Below, piece by piece: positions 25,238 through 34,892 of a stretch of DNA of 64,000 bases. The notes below the pieces were generated by a model. It was not told the origin of the DNA, did no database searches, and was given only the letters and a program-made list of their open reading frames with translations. Both the position numbers and the translations under genes were made by a program. The DNA comes from Trichaptum fuscoviolaceum (Eukaryota; Basidiomycota; Agaricomycetes; Hymenochaetales; Trichaptaceae), in assembly GCA_910574455.1 (NCBI GenBank), contig CAJSYZ010000001.1:659961-723960 (forward strand). Reading direction: 5' to 3'. Within the stretch, counting starts at the first letter, position 1. The number at the start of each line of letters is the position of its first letter.

Positions 25238-26254
25238 TCACAAATTGATCCTTTCTGAGACTGGCAACTCTAGACCTCCACCCTCTTCACCGATGAAAGT
25301 GGAATCATCTGTGTTGCGAAGCGCCCTGACAGGGCGTTTTGTCTTGTCGTTCCGCCCTGACGTAGCGGGCAAGTCTATTATGTCCGTTTCTTCACCAGAA
25401 AGACTCTCGTTCGGTCCTGTAGGAGCGTGAAAGAATGCGTCGCTGGGAGTGGCGGCAGACCTGGACATCTTTGCGGTCTGCACACGTGTGCGAAATGGAA
25501 ATTCACCTTTGGAATCTTCTTTCCTAGCCTTTTTTGCAGGCTTCCTGCCAGTGTTTGGCTCATCCATACTCGCTGCTTCGCATTAAGGTGAGTCACAGTG
25601 TTCAACCTCCAAGCTTTGAGATGATCTGAAAATGTATAGGCAATGTTACTCACGAATATCCAAGTCTTCGTTGTGTCCATCTTCACAACCCGATACGTCT
25701 TTAACATCGTTCTTCGAGTCTGTTTATGCCAGTTCAAATGATCTGTGTCATCACTGATCTAAAGTTGAAGACTTACTACCAGCTTCGCCTTTTGGCTTTC
25801 TACGTCCACGTTTGCCAGTGAGTTTGGGCACTGTTGAGCCCATCTGGGTGCGTGTCTCAAGAGCCTTCGACAAGTTGTTTTCAAGCTCTACGGTTTCTAG
25901 CATCGCTGCTTCTTGGTTCTCTGCTGCAGTCACCTTCTTGCGAACCTTGTCAGCTGCCTCTTGTTCTTTTGCTGCCCGTTTTTGCTCCGCAGCGAGTTTT
26001 TTCCTCTCTTTCGCAACCGCGACTTGCTGGGCCGCAGCTCTGCGGAATGCTGCCCGCTCTTCCTTCTGCTTTTCCTTCTCTTCCTTCTCCTTCAATGCCT
26101 CATCCCGCCTTTCTGCCTGCCGTACTTTCCTTTTCTCTTTTTCTTCCTTCTCCCGCAATATCTCCTCTTGTGTTCGTCTTGTTCTGAGTTGGTCAACGAC
26201 TGCTCCGGGGTGCTGTTCGCTGTTCTTGGCCCTTGTCTGTCTTTGAGTTGACAT
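25238..26254 (-). CDS. coiled-coil protein of unknown function, divergent from the Plavaka gene
   Basis: Three exons, 25780-26254, 25654-25719 and 25238-25572, join to 291 residues in one frame. The first exon is an almost uninterrupted charged helix rich in Glu, Lys, Arg and Ala (repeats such as KEEKEK), expected to form a coiled coil from about residue 30 to 140. It is followed by basic GKRGRRKPKGE and a second basic patch KPAKKARKED, both resembling nuclear-localisation signals. The C-terminus is acidic and probably disordered. There is no catalytic motif. It starts 250 bases from the divergently oriented Plavaka transposase, so the two share a promoter region. It may be a passenger or accessory gene of that element, or a host nuclear protein. 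Confidence 0.72.
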
Positions 26255-26504
26255 TTTGTGCAGTGTTTTGAGTCTTGTATGAGGATAAGATGGATCGAAG
26301 GTGCAAGTTCAAGATCAGGGAGGCGGGGGCGTCTATCTTAGACAAGTTGAAAATTTACGCCCACTACCGTGACTGCTATGACTAATTTTAACTCAGGCTC
26401 AGGTTCACTCAGGCTCACTGGCAGGCTCAGGCTGAGGCTCACTCAGGCTGCCACTGGCACTGTCGTCGACGTGTAGTACTACTATTGAGGCTACATTCAC
26501 GTTG
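26255..26504. promoter_or_regulatory. shared divergent promoter region
   Basis: These 250 bases separate the start codons of two genes that face away from each other. Near 26395-26462 there are repeated CTCAGGCTGAGGCT-type and TGCCACTGGCA-type words. No TATA box stands out. Confidence 0.4.
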
Positions 26505-26992
26505 ATGCCAGCGACACGGAAAAAGCACGATCCCTTTCATTTTCCACCAACTATTCGATGCACCTTGCCTGGCTGTAGTAGGACGTTCAAGAGTCAATCT
26601 GGAAGAGCAAGACATGAATATTCAGCTCATCCGACGTCATTCTTGGCAAATTCTTCTGCCTGTGGTCATGAATATGAATCGTCACCTATTCGACCCATAC
26701 GAGCTCCAAGTCCTCAACTTGGAGCTCTCCTGAGGTCGTCCAAACTTCCAACAGAGGGTCATCTTGAGAGCGACTCTGACTCCTACGATTACGATATTTC
26801 CATGCTTACACAGGATATCTTGATGCTCAGTATAGGCCGAGACGAGCTGCTTCAAGAGTTGGACAGACCTCATTCTCTGTCCCATTCTGTCACCGGAAGT
26901 GACAGTGGCTGTTCTGAAGACTTGGATTCCGACATTGGAGATTATAAGGAGAGTGAGGATAACTTGAAGGTCTATCACAGATACTTGAATGG

Positions 26993-27810
26993 TGTCGAGA
27001 TCCCGGGCTCCTTTTCTCATTTCCCGCACTGTCCCGCCAAGGATCCCGACATGAGCAGACAAACCCGCGGGGAGAATCCCGCCATTGGATTCCCCGCGCG
27101 AAACCTCATTCCCGAATCGCACGATCCCATGCTCACGTGACTTATCCCGCACCACCGTCCCGGCAACCATGCACGCATACACACACTCATTTACAACGAC
27201 CTGCCACGGCACACGTACATTCACTTATCAACATACGCTCATTAATCCGTTAGTACCTCAAGGTGTTGACCTGCAACAGTCTGGCATACCTAGTCTGGCT
27301 AGTCGCGGCCCCGGACCGGACGCTGACGTCCACGGACAGGCCGTAGCCATCTGGAGAGACGGGATAGACATGCCTAGCAGTGCGGTCGTAGCATGTATCG
27401 TTTGTAGTAGATAGGTGCGCATTGCGCAAGGACACTTAGCGTAGATTAACTATACAGTCTTTACGAAGTAGATAAATAGCTGTAGGCATCGTAAGGAGCA
27501 CCCCACTTTTGACCTCTTGTGGAGTGCTTCCTTAGGTGCGATCTCTCTCTTTTCTCCTGTGTAGTTAGTTGCGCAATACTTACTTGTGGAGTGCTTCCTT
27601 AGGGATCCGCTTACTTGACGTTCAAAGCAGTGAAGAGTCCTAGCTGGCCTTGAGAATCCCGCGACGCGCCTGGATAGAATCCCGCGCGTTTCCCGCCCGA
27701 ATTCCCACGCTCGTTCCCAGTCGCGAATCCAGATTCCCGAACGCGGGTTCTTGTCGCGAATTCCAGTTTCCCGAAACTGTTTCCCGCTACAATTCCCGAC
27801 GGTCGTAACA
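26993..27810 (+). repeat. 5' LTR of element 1
   Basis: 818 bases with TG...CA ends. A TATA-like GATAAATA at 27471-27478 lies 34 bases before an 11-base segment (27505-27515) complementary to the primer site. Transcription is therefore predicted to begin at about 27505, making 26993-27504 the U3 region. Confidence 0.95.
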
Positions 27811-27812
27811 TT

Positions 27813-27823
27813 AGGTCAAAAGT
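27813..27823 (+). promoter_or_regulatory. self-primer binding site of element 1
   Basis: AGGTCAAAAGT lies two bases after the 5' LTR and is the exact reverse complement of ACTTTTGACCT at 27505-27515 inside the LTR. This is the arrangement of Tf1-type elements, whose RNA 5' end primes its own reverse transcription. Confidence 0.75.
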
Positions 27824-27899
27824 CCTGGCTCACCGCCGCTCGGACTCGACACCCTCACGCTCTTTACTTCTACCCCCGCACCCGTACCGCCGACCCGCG

Positions 27900-29108
27900 A
27901 TGTCGTCCCACCAGGAATGGGGAGGACTCGCAGACACCTTCGCTTTCCCGTCCCCTAGCTCCTCGATGGAGGAAGACAAACTCCAGCCCATCCTTGATCG
28001 CCTCGACACCCTCGAAAAGCGCTACTCCAAGCTAGTCAACGAACACAATCAGGTCCAGAACACAGTCGCCCAGCTCAAGCACGCCAACCGGGCGTTAGAA
28101 GCCCAAATCGCGAGTCTGCCCGCCTCCCCGTCTGGGGGCGGAGCAGGGCTCAAGATGAAGCTTCCCGACACCTTCGAAGGCGAACGAGCCAAGCTGGAGA
28201 ACTGGATTCACCAGATTAAGCTCTACCTGTTCGGACAACATCCGGGACTAGACGAAACCCGCAAGGTCGCATTTGCTCTGATGCTACTGCGGGGGCCGGC
28301 GCAAGACTGGGCACGACCCATTCTAGATCGACTCCAGGACATCCCGACACCGCCAGAAGCCGCCAGCCTGGAGGCCCTGTTCGCCGCCCTTCGCGCCTCT
28401 TACGGGGAAATCGATGCAGACAAAGCCGCAGCCGACAAGCTGATGCGCCTACGCCAGACAGGAACGGTTGCCGAGTTTGCGTCGCAATTCCGTGCCCTCC
28501 AAGCCCTCACCGGGTGGCCCAAGGACGCAACGACGGATGTCATCTACCTCGACATGTTCCGGAAGGGACTCAAAGACCAGGTTCGCCAGCACATCGCCAG
28601 CACAGAGGCGAAGGATATGAAATTCGACGCCTACGTCAACTGGGTTTCCAAGACGGACGAGAAGCTAAGGCTCGCACACGCCTATGGACCAGTATCAAAG
28701 CCAGCGGCTACGCCCCGAAGCAATCCCGGCACCACTAGTTCAGCTCCGCGTACGATCCCGACTGCGGGCGCAAGCTCGACGAAGGATCCCAACGCAATGG
28801 AGATTGACAGGGTGCGCCGGGAGCGCAGGAGTAAGGGACTATGCTACTACTGCGGAGAGAAAGACCATTTAGTGAGCGATTGCCCAACGCGACCGCCATC
28901 CCGAAACCTAAAGGCTACGAAATCCACGTCCCCGTCGAGCCCATCGCCCCCCGCGCTCCAGTCGTTCGAAGAAACGCTCAAACGTATGGCGGAACAGTAC
29001 GTCCAGAATGTGCAGCAGTCCGTGCTACAGAACGCATTCGCCGCCATGACGCCCGCCACCAAGAACGTTCACAATCCCGAAGCCCCGCCCCCAGCGGATT
29101 TTCAGTAG
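27900..29108 (+). CDS. gag: Gag protein of element 1
   Basis: 402 residues from the ATG at 27900. An N-terminal coiled coil (about residues 20-75) is followed by a retrotransposon-gag capsid region (LKMKLPDTFEG, then MLLRGPAQDWARPIL and FASQFRALQALTGW). A single CCHC zinc knuckle, CYYCGEKDHLVSDC, lies near residue 318. Gag packages the element RNA into virus-like particles. It ends overlapping the pol frame, which lies one base back (-1). No canonical slippery heptamer stands out at this junction, unlike in element 2. Confidence 0.92.
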   Translation: MSSHQEWGGLADTFAFPSPSSSMEEDKLQPILDRLDTLEKRYSKLVNEHNQVQNTVAQLKHANRALEAQIASLPASPSGGGAGLKMKLPDTFEGERAKLENWIHQIKLYLFGQHPGLDETRKVAFALMLLRGPAQDWARPILDRLQDIPTPPEAASLEALFAALRASYGEIDADKAAADKLMRLRQTGTVAEFASQFRALQALTGWPKDATTDVIYLDMFRKGLKDQVRQHIASTEAKDMKFDAYVNWVSKTDEKLRLAHAYGPVSKPAATPRSNPGTTSSAPRTIPTAGASSTKDPNAMEIDRVRRERRSKGLCYYCGEKDHLVSDCPTRPPSRNLKATKSTSPSSPSPPALQSFEETLKRMAEQYVQNVQQSVLQNAFAAMTPATKNVHNPEAPPPADFQ

Positions 29109-32100
29109 GGTCGTATTGCTCAGTCGCGCCCTATACGACCCAACCGCCCTTGTGGCCGAAGAACTCTCTTAATAATGGTCCCTTGTATTTAACCATCTCT
29201 ACAATAGACCGTCGTCTTCGACGACATTTGAAGTTCCCGGTACAGGTTAGCGACGGAAAGACGGATGCCTTAGCCACAGTAATGTTAGACAGCGGTGCGT
29301 CGGGAACTTTCATAAATTCCCGCTACGTTTCGCGACACGGACTCCAGACCCGGGACTTGGTAATCCCGATACTTTTGCGCAACGCGGACAATTCCCCGAA
29401 CGCGATTGGACGCATCACCAAGGAAGTAGTCCTCAACGTCGAGATGAAGGGACACTTAGAACAGTTGACCATGGCCGTCGCGGATATTGGCGACGACGAT
29501 ATTATCATGGGGATCGACTGGTTGCGGCACCATAACCCAACCATTGACTGGACCAACGATGTGGTCGATCTCAACCGCTGCCCGCCCCAGTGTGACAACC
29601 AGCAACGCCTGGTCCCGCTTCCCCGCCTCGCCATAGCAGAAGAAGTCGAGACCCCCTGGGGGCCCGACAGGACCCAGGCCGAATGGGAAGCTGTCCCACC
29701 GGGATTTCGGTACTCAGAAAAATATTGGGACCAGTACCACGACGCCGAATCCTACTTCGTCACGACGGACGACCATTTCGCTTACAAAATTGCCGCCTCG
29801 TACACCCACTCCCAGGCCATCGCTGAGAAGTCTGCGGTGAAGGAAGGCGAGAAAACCTTCGAAGAACTAGTTCCCCCCGAATTCCGTGAGTTTGCCGACG
29901 TTTTCTCGAAAGTTGAATCCGAAAGGCTTCCACTGCGCAAGCCGTATGACCACGCCATAGATTTAGAACCCGGGAAGGTTCCCCCGTACAGCAAAATCTA
30001 TCCCTTGGCCCCAGCTGAACGCGATGCCCTTCGCGAATTCGTTGACGAAAACCTGCGCAAGGGGTACATACGACCTTCGAAATCCCCTGCAGCGGCTCCC
30101 GTCTTCTTTATCAAGAAAAAGGATGGAACCTTGCGCATGGTAGTCGATTACCGACGACTGAACGACATCACGGTCAAGAATCGATACCCGCTTCCCCTCA
30201 CGATGGAACTCGTAGACGCGCTGCAAAAGGCGAAGGTTTTCACGACTCTAGATTTACGATGGGGCTACCACAATGTGCGACTGAAGCAAGGCGACGAGTG
30301 GAAGGCTGCATTTCGGACTCAGGCAGGACATTTCGAACCAACGGTGATGACATTCGGGCTCACGAATGCCCCGGCAACCTTCCAGCACATGATGAACAAT
30401 ATCTTCAAAGACCTCATTGGAGTATACGTGATCATCTATCTTGACGACTTGCTAATCTTTTCCGAAGATGAATCGCAGCACGATGAACACGTACGGGAAG
30501 TCCTTAAACGGCTACGCGAAAACGACTTGTTCTGCAAACCCGAAAAGTGCAAATTCAAACAGACTTCCGTCGAGTATCTCGGGATGATTATTTCGCAGGG
30601 AAAGGTGGCGATGGATCCCGCCAAGGTACAGGCGGTCCTCGACTGGCCTACCCCGAAAAAGGTGAAAGACATTCAAGCCTTCCTCGGGTTCGCGAATTTC
30701 TATCGACGCTTCATTCGGGATTTCTCGCACATCGTCAAACCGCTCACGACGCTGCTGAAAAAGGACGTTCGCTGGGCCTGGACAGAAAACCAGCAGTTCG
30801 CTTTCGACTATCTCAAGCGCATGTTCACGACCGCCCCCGTCCTGATGATGCCAGACATGTCGCGACAATTCATCGTGGAATGCGACGCCTCTGATTTCGC
30901 GACCGGCGCGGTCTTGTCCCAGGAAGGCGACGACGGGCTGATACATCCGGTCGCCTTTTTCTCGAAATCCCTCAACGATGCGGAACGCAACTACGAGATT
31001 TATGACAAGGAGCTACTCGCGATTATTAGAGCTCTTGACGAGTGGCGACATTATCTCGAAGGTGCGAGTCATAAACTCGATATCGTGTCTGACCACAAGA
31101 ATCTGCTATATTTCTCTGAATCCCGAACGCTGACGCGACGCCAAGCCCGGTGGAGTCTGTTCCTCACTCGCTTCGACTTTACGATTCGCCATCGCCCAGG
31201 GCGACTCGGGGGCAAACCCGATGCCATGTCACGACGCGTCGATCTTCAACCCGAAGGCGAAGACAACACGGGACGGACCCTCTTGACCCCCGAAATGTTT
31301 CGACTAAAAGCAATGCGTCAGGGAATGACACAGGTACACGGGGATCAGGCCCTCCTACGACGCATTCGTAAGTCAGATCAGTATGAAGACGAACTGGTGG
31401 ACGCAATCGAGTTGGTCAAGTCCAAGGCGCCTCGAGTCCTGACCAAGGAACTTGAGGACTGGAGCACCGAAGAAGGCCTCATCCTGTACCAGGGTAAGGT
31501 TTACGTCCCGAAAGACGAGACCATTCGCCGGGACGTGGTGAAAACCTACCACGATAGTCTCCCCGCCGGACATCCTGGACGTTGGAAAACGTTTGAGATG
31601 GTAAGCCGCAACTACTGGTGGCCCGGGATGTCTAACTTCGTAGAACAATACGTTTCGGGATGCGATACTTGCGCACGCACGAAGAACCGATCCCAACGCC
31701 CGGTAGGACTCCTGCAACCGAACGAAATCCCGCAGGGCCCCTGGCAGGCGATTTCGTGCGATTTCATCACCCAGCTCCCCCGATCCGAGGATTACGACGC
31801 AATTTTCGTGGTGGTCGACCGTCTCACCAAGCAAGCACATTTTATCCCGACCACGTCGGACGTCGATGCACCGGAAACTGCAGAACTCTTCCTGCAACAC
31901 GTCTGGAAGTTGCACGGAACCCCCCGCCAGATTATATCCGACCGAGGACCACAGTTTGTCGCACAGTTCATGAAAGCCCTTTTTTCCCGACTCGGTATCA
32001 AGGGTACCACGTCGACTGCGTATCACCCGCAGACGGATGGGCAAACCGAAAGGGTAAACCAAGAGCTGGAACAATATTTACGGGCTTTCATAGATACACG

Positions 32101-32614
32101 ACAAGAAAACTGGGCCGGGTTACTCCCGATGGCAGAGTTCGCGCACAACACGAAAGCGCACGCGGCAACACGACAATCCCCGTTCGCGCTGGTCTACGGC
32201 TACAATCCCGAATTCACGATTGCCCCGAGCGACGGCCTGTCCACGGTCCCCGCCGCGGACGCACGACTACAGGAGCTTCAGCAGGCACAAGAAGAGGCAA
32301 GAGCGGCTTTGGAGGTTGCGGCAGAGCACATGAAGCAGCACTACGATCAGGCCAGGAACGAGGCCCCGCAGTACGCAGTCGGGGATAGAGTATGGCTCGA
32401 GGCGACGAACGTTCGGCGACCGGGAGCGCGCAAATTATTACCGAAACGACTAGGGCCGTATAAAGTGAAGGCAAAGCTAAGTGACCTCACCTACGAACTC
32501 GAACTCCCCGCGTCGCTGAAGATTCATCCCGTATTTCACGTATCGCTGCTCTCGCCATACCACGAAGACGACATTCCGGTCGAACGCAACCCCCGCCGCC
32601 CCCAGTCGAAGTAG
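29108..32614 (+). CDS. pol: Pol polyprotein of element 1 (protease, RT, RNase H, integrase)
   Basis: The frame is open upstream through the end of gag and stops at 32614. Domain order: aspartic protease (MLDSGASGTF, active D-S-G) near 29288; reverse transcriptase with YLDD near 30435; RNase H (ECDASDFATG and YDKELLAI); integrase zinc region (H and H in YHDSLPAGHPG, then C and C in GCDTCARTK); catalytic core with Asp in CDFITQ, Asp in ISDRGPQF and Glu in QTDGQTERVNQELEQY; then a GPY-type segment GPYKVKAK. The chromodomain that should follow is in another frame, so targeting by this copy is probably lost. Expression would need -1 frameshifting from gag. Confidence 0.93.
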   Translation, partial: GSYCSVAPYTTQPPLWPKNSLNNGPLYLTISTIDRRLRRHLKFPVQVSDGKTDALATVMLDSGASGTFINSRYVSRHGLQTRDLVIPILLRNADNSPNAIGRITKEVVLNVEMKGHLEQLTMAVADIGDDDIIMGIDWLRHHNPTIDWTNDVVDLNRCPPQCDNQQRLVPLPRLAIAEEVETPWGPDRTQAEWEAVPPGFRYSEKYWDQYHDAESYFVTTDDHFAYKIAASYTHSQAIAEKSAVKEGEKTFEELVPPEFREFADVFSKVESERLPLRKPYDHAIDLEPGKVPPYSKIYPLAPAERDALREFVDENLRKGYIRPSKSPAAAPVFFIKKKDGTLRMVVDYRRLNDITVKNRYPLPLTMELVDALQKAKVFTTLDLRWGYHNVRLKQGDEWKAAFRTQAGHFEPTVMTFGLTNAPATFQHMMNNIFKDLIGVYVIIYLDDLLIFSEDESQHDEHVREVLKRLRENDLFCKPEKCKFKQTSVEYLGMIISQGKVAMDPAKVQAVLDWPTPKKVKDIQAFLGFANFYRRFIRDFSHIVKPLTTLLKKDVRWAWTENQQFAFDYLKRMFTTAPVLMMPDMSRQFIVECDASDFATGAVLSQEGDDGLIHPVAFFSKSLNDAERNYEIYDKELLAIIRALDEWRHYLEGASHKLDIVSDHKNLLYFSESRTLTRRQARWSLFLTRFDFTIRHRPGRLGGKPDAMSRRVDLQPEGEDNTGRTLLTPEMFRLKAMRQGMTQVHGDQALLRRIRKSDQYEDELVDAIELVKSKAPRVLTKELEDWSTEEGLILYQGKVYVPKDETIRRDVVKTYHDSLPAGHPGRWKTFEMVSRNYWWPGMSNFVEQYVSGCDTCARTKNRSQRPVGLLQPNEIPQGPWQAISCDFITQLPRSEDYDAIFVVVDRLTKQAHFIPTTSDVDAPETAELFLQHVWKLHGTPRQIISDRGPQFVAQFMKALFSRLGIKGTTSTAYHPQTDGQTERVNQELEQYLRAFIDTRQENWAGLLPMAEFAHNTKAHAATRQSPFALVYGYNPEFTIAPSDGLSTVPAADARLQELQQAQEEARAALEVAAEHMKQHYDQARNEAPQYAVGDRVWLEATNVRRPGARKLLPKRLGPYKVKAKLSDLTYELELPASLKIHPVFHVSLLSPYHEDDIPVERNPRRPQSK

Positions 32615-33027
32615 AAGGAGATCTGGAGTACGAGGTGGAAGAGGTTCTGGATGCTAGACGGTTTAGACGGAGATTTGAATATTTGGTACGATGGAAGGGA
32701 TATTCGAGCGCGGAAGATACATGGATTCCCGCAAAGGATATGGGTAATGCAAAGGCTAAAATTCGCAGTTTCTATCGAAAACACCCGGACGCCCCTCGAG
32801 AAGTCAACGCTATCGAGCTCTGTGACCTGAGCAAGATTCAAGCTTGGCGCCCCGGAGTTGCGCCTTTGGAGGGGGGTAATGTCGAGATCCCGGGCTCCTT
32901 TTCTCATTTCCCGCACTGTCCCGCCAAGGATCCCGACATGAGCAGACAAACCCGCGGGGAGAATCCCGCCATTGGATTCCCCGCGCGAAACCTCATTCCC
33001 GAATCGCACGATCCCATGCTCACGTGA
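32615..33027 (+). pseudogene. out-of-frame chromodomain segment of element 1
   Basis: A second frame, displaced from pol, encodes EVEEVLDARR, then YLVRWKGYSSAEDTWIPA and a closing helix ending FYRKHPD: a complete chromodomain of the sort that ends Pol in chromoviruses and binds modified histone H3. The frame changes within a C-rich run near 32589-32605. In element 2 the equivalent domain is in frame. The frame then runs into the 3' LTR. Confidence 0.8.
32868..32879 (+). promoter_or_regulatory. polypurine tract of element 1
   Basis: GGAGGGGGGTAA lies directly before the 3' LTR, where plus-strand DNA synthesis would be primed. Element 2 has a near-identical tract at the same place. Confidence 0.8.
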
Positions 33028-33697
33028 CTTATCCCGCACCACCATCCCGGCAACCATGCACGCATACACACACTCATTTACAACGACCCGCCACGGCACA
33101 CGTACATTCACTTATCAACATACGCTCATTAATCCGTTAGTACCTCAAGGTGACGACCTGCAACAGTCTGGCATACCTAGTCTGGCTAGTCGCGGCCCCG
33201 GACCGGACGCTGACGTCCACGGACAGGCCGTAGCCATCTGGAGAGACGGGATAGACATGCCTAGCAGTGCGGTCGTAGCATGTATCGTTTGTAGTAGATA
33301 GGTGCGCATTGCGCAAGGACACTTAGCGTAGATTAACTATACAGTCTTTACGAAGTAGATAAATAGCTGTAGGCATCGTAAGGAGCACCCCACTTTTGAC
33401 CTCTTGTGGAGTGCTTCCTTAGGTGCGATCTCTCTCTTTTCTCCTGTGTAGTTAGTTGCGCAATACTTACTTGTGGAGTGCTTCCTTAGGGATCCGCTTA
33501 CTTGACGTTCAAAGCAGTGAAGAGTCCTAGCTGGCCTTGAGAATCCCGCGACGCGCCTGGATAGAATCCCGCGCGTTTCCCGCCCGAATTCCCACGCTCG
33601 TTCCCAGTCGCGAATCCAGATTCCCAAACGCGGGTTCTTGTCGCGAATTCCAGTTTCCCGAAACTGTTTCCCGCTACAATTCCCGACGGTCGTAACA
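32880..33697 (+). repeat. 3' LTR of element 1
   Basis: 818 bases, about five differences from the 5' copy, followed by the duplicated target AATGG. Confidence 0.95.
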
Positions 33698-34584
33698 AAT
33701 GGTGCGCACCAAATTAATTGTTCCCGGTTTACTATAGCATTTTGACACCAAACATTGTGCAGCCACTCCATGCGATACAGAAGGGTACTTCTTAGAATAT
33801 GAAGACTCACCCGCTCCGCGAAACGAATCTGCGTCAAATGACTGGTTTCCCTATTCGTGCCGAGCAGATTTTGAGCTCGCAGATTTTCTCTATCGGGAAG
33901 AGCAAATGTCTGCTGGGAACATAACAAAGCTTCTGGGAATCATGAAGGCTTATCAGCTGATTCAGGCGGCGGAGAATGTAAAATCTTGCGGATGTTCCGA
34001 ATTGGATGCGACAGAGCCTGACGATGACTTAGATCTGGGTTCAACTAGTACGCTACTCGATGGAGACGCGCAAAAAATGTATAACGTCATTGATGCTACG
34101 AAAGTCGGTGATGTGTTTTGGAAATCCTTTAGTAACTTCTACACAGACGACAATGGCCAAAAGGTGACAAATGAGAACACCGAGTCATGGAAGAGGAAAG
34201 AATATGATGTTTGGTATCGGGATCCTTTGGAAGTGATCTGGAATTTGGTGGATAATCCAGCTTTGGAAGGCGAATTCGACTATGTCCCGTTTCGTGAGTA
34301 TCAGCCAAAGGAGGACTCTGATGACAACAAAGAACGAGTCTTCAGAAACTACATGTCCGGAAATTTTGCTTGGGAACAGGCTGTAAGTCATGAATCATGC
34401 AGCATTCGAAGTTGGAGGAAGTGTACTGATTATCCTTGACTTAGAACAAAATCTACGCCGAAGATAAAGCAGTTCATGGGTCCATGTCCGTTCCGGTAAT
34501 TTTAGGGAGTGACAAGACAACAGTTTCCGTTGGAACTGGCAACAACGAATATTATCCGTTATATCTCTCAATAGGGAATGTATC

Positions 34585-34892
34585 TAACTAGATAACAGGC
34601 CGAGCTTCGCCGGCAGATCCCTTACTCCCTCATTCCCTGCATTTGGCTCTCCAATTTAATAGTACATCTCATAAAGGATGTCAGTATATAACAGAAACAA
34701 AGTGTAGAGAGAATTGCTTGGGTTATATTGGAAAGCAAACCCGATAAAGAAAATGTGGTGAAAATGAACAGGTATCCTGTGCCGGCAGTTTAGGGGAGGT
34801 GCAAATATGCAGGTATCCCACGGCAATTTAGGGGATACAGTGCCCTTTACTCCCAGTGGGAGTAAGGGAACAAGGCCCGGCGGTCCCAAAAG
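34585..34892. repeat. small insertion inside the Plavaka gene
   Basis: The coding sequence breaks after YLSIGNVSN and resumes at NTVQLVAFLAIPK. Roughly 300 bases lie between, and about six conserved codons are missing. The inserted DNA contains two degenerate copies of a 38-base unit (about 34758-34796 and 34797-34834) and CCCTTACTCCC-like words near both ends in opposite sense. Its part 34791-34850 recurs at 50137-50198. It may be a MITE or other non-autonomous element. Confidence 0.6.

Larger units (their letters stand above)
26993..33697 (+). mobile_element. Ty3/gypsy (chromodomain-type) LTR retrotransposon, element 1
   Basis: A complete element of 6705 bases is bounded by two 818-base LTRs that start TGTCGAG and end CGTAACA. 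It is flanked by the 5-base target duplication AATGG (26988-26992 and 33698-33702). Internal order is primer site, gag, pol with protease, reverse transcriptase, RNase H and integrase, then a chromodomain out of frame, then a polypurine tract. The LTRs differ at about five positions, so insertion is recent. It sits in the Plavaka gene in the same orientation. Confidence 0.95.

Noticed and set aside
27085..27414. A 109-codon frame repeated in both LTRs of element 1 (also 32972-33301)
   Set aside because: It is present only because the LTR is duplicated. It has no recognisable domain and lies in the predicted U3.
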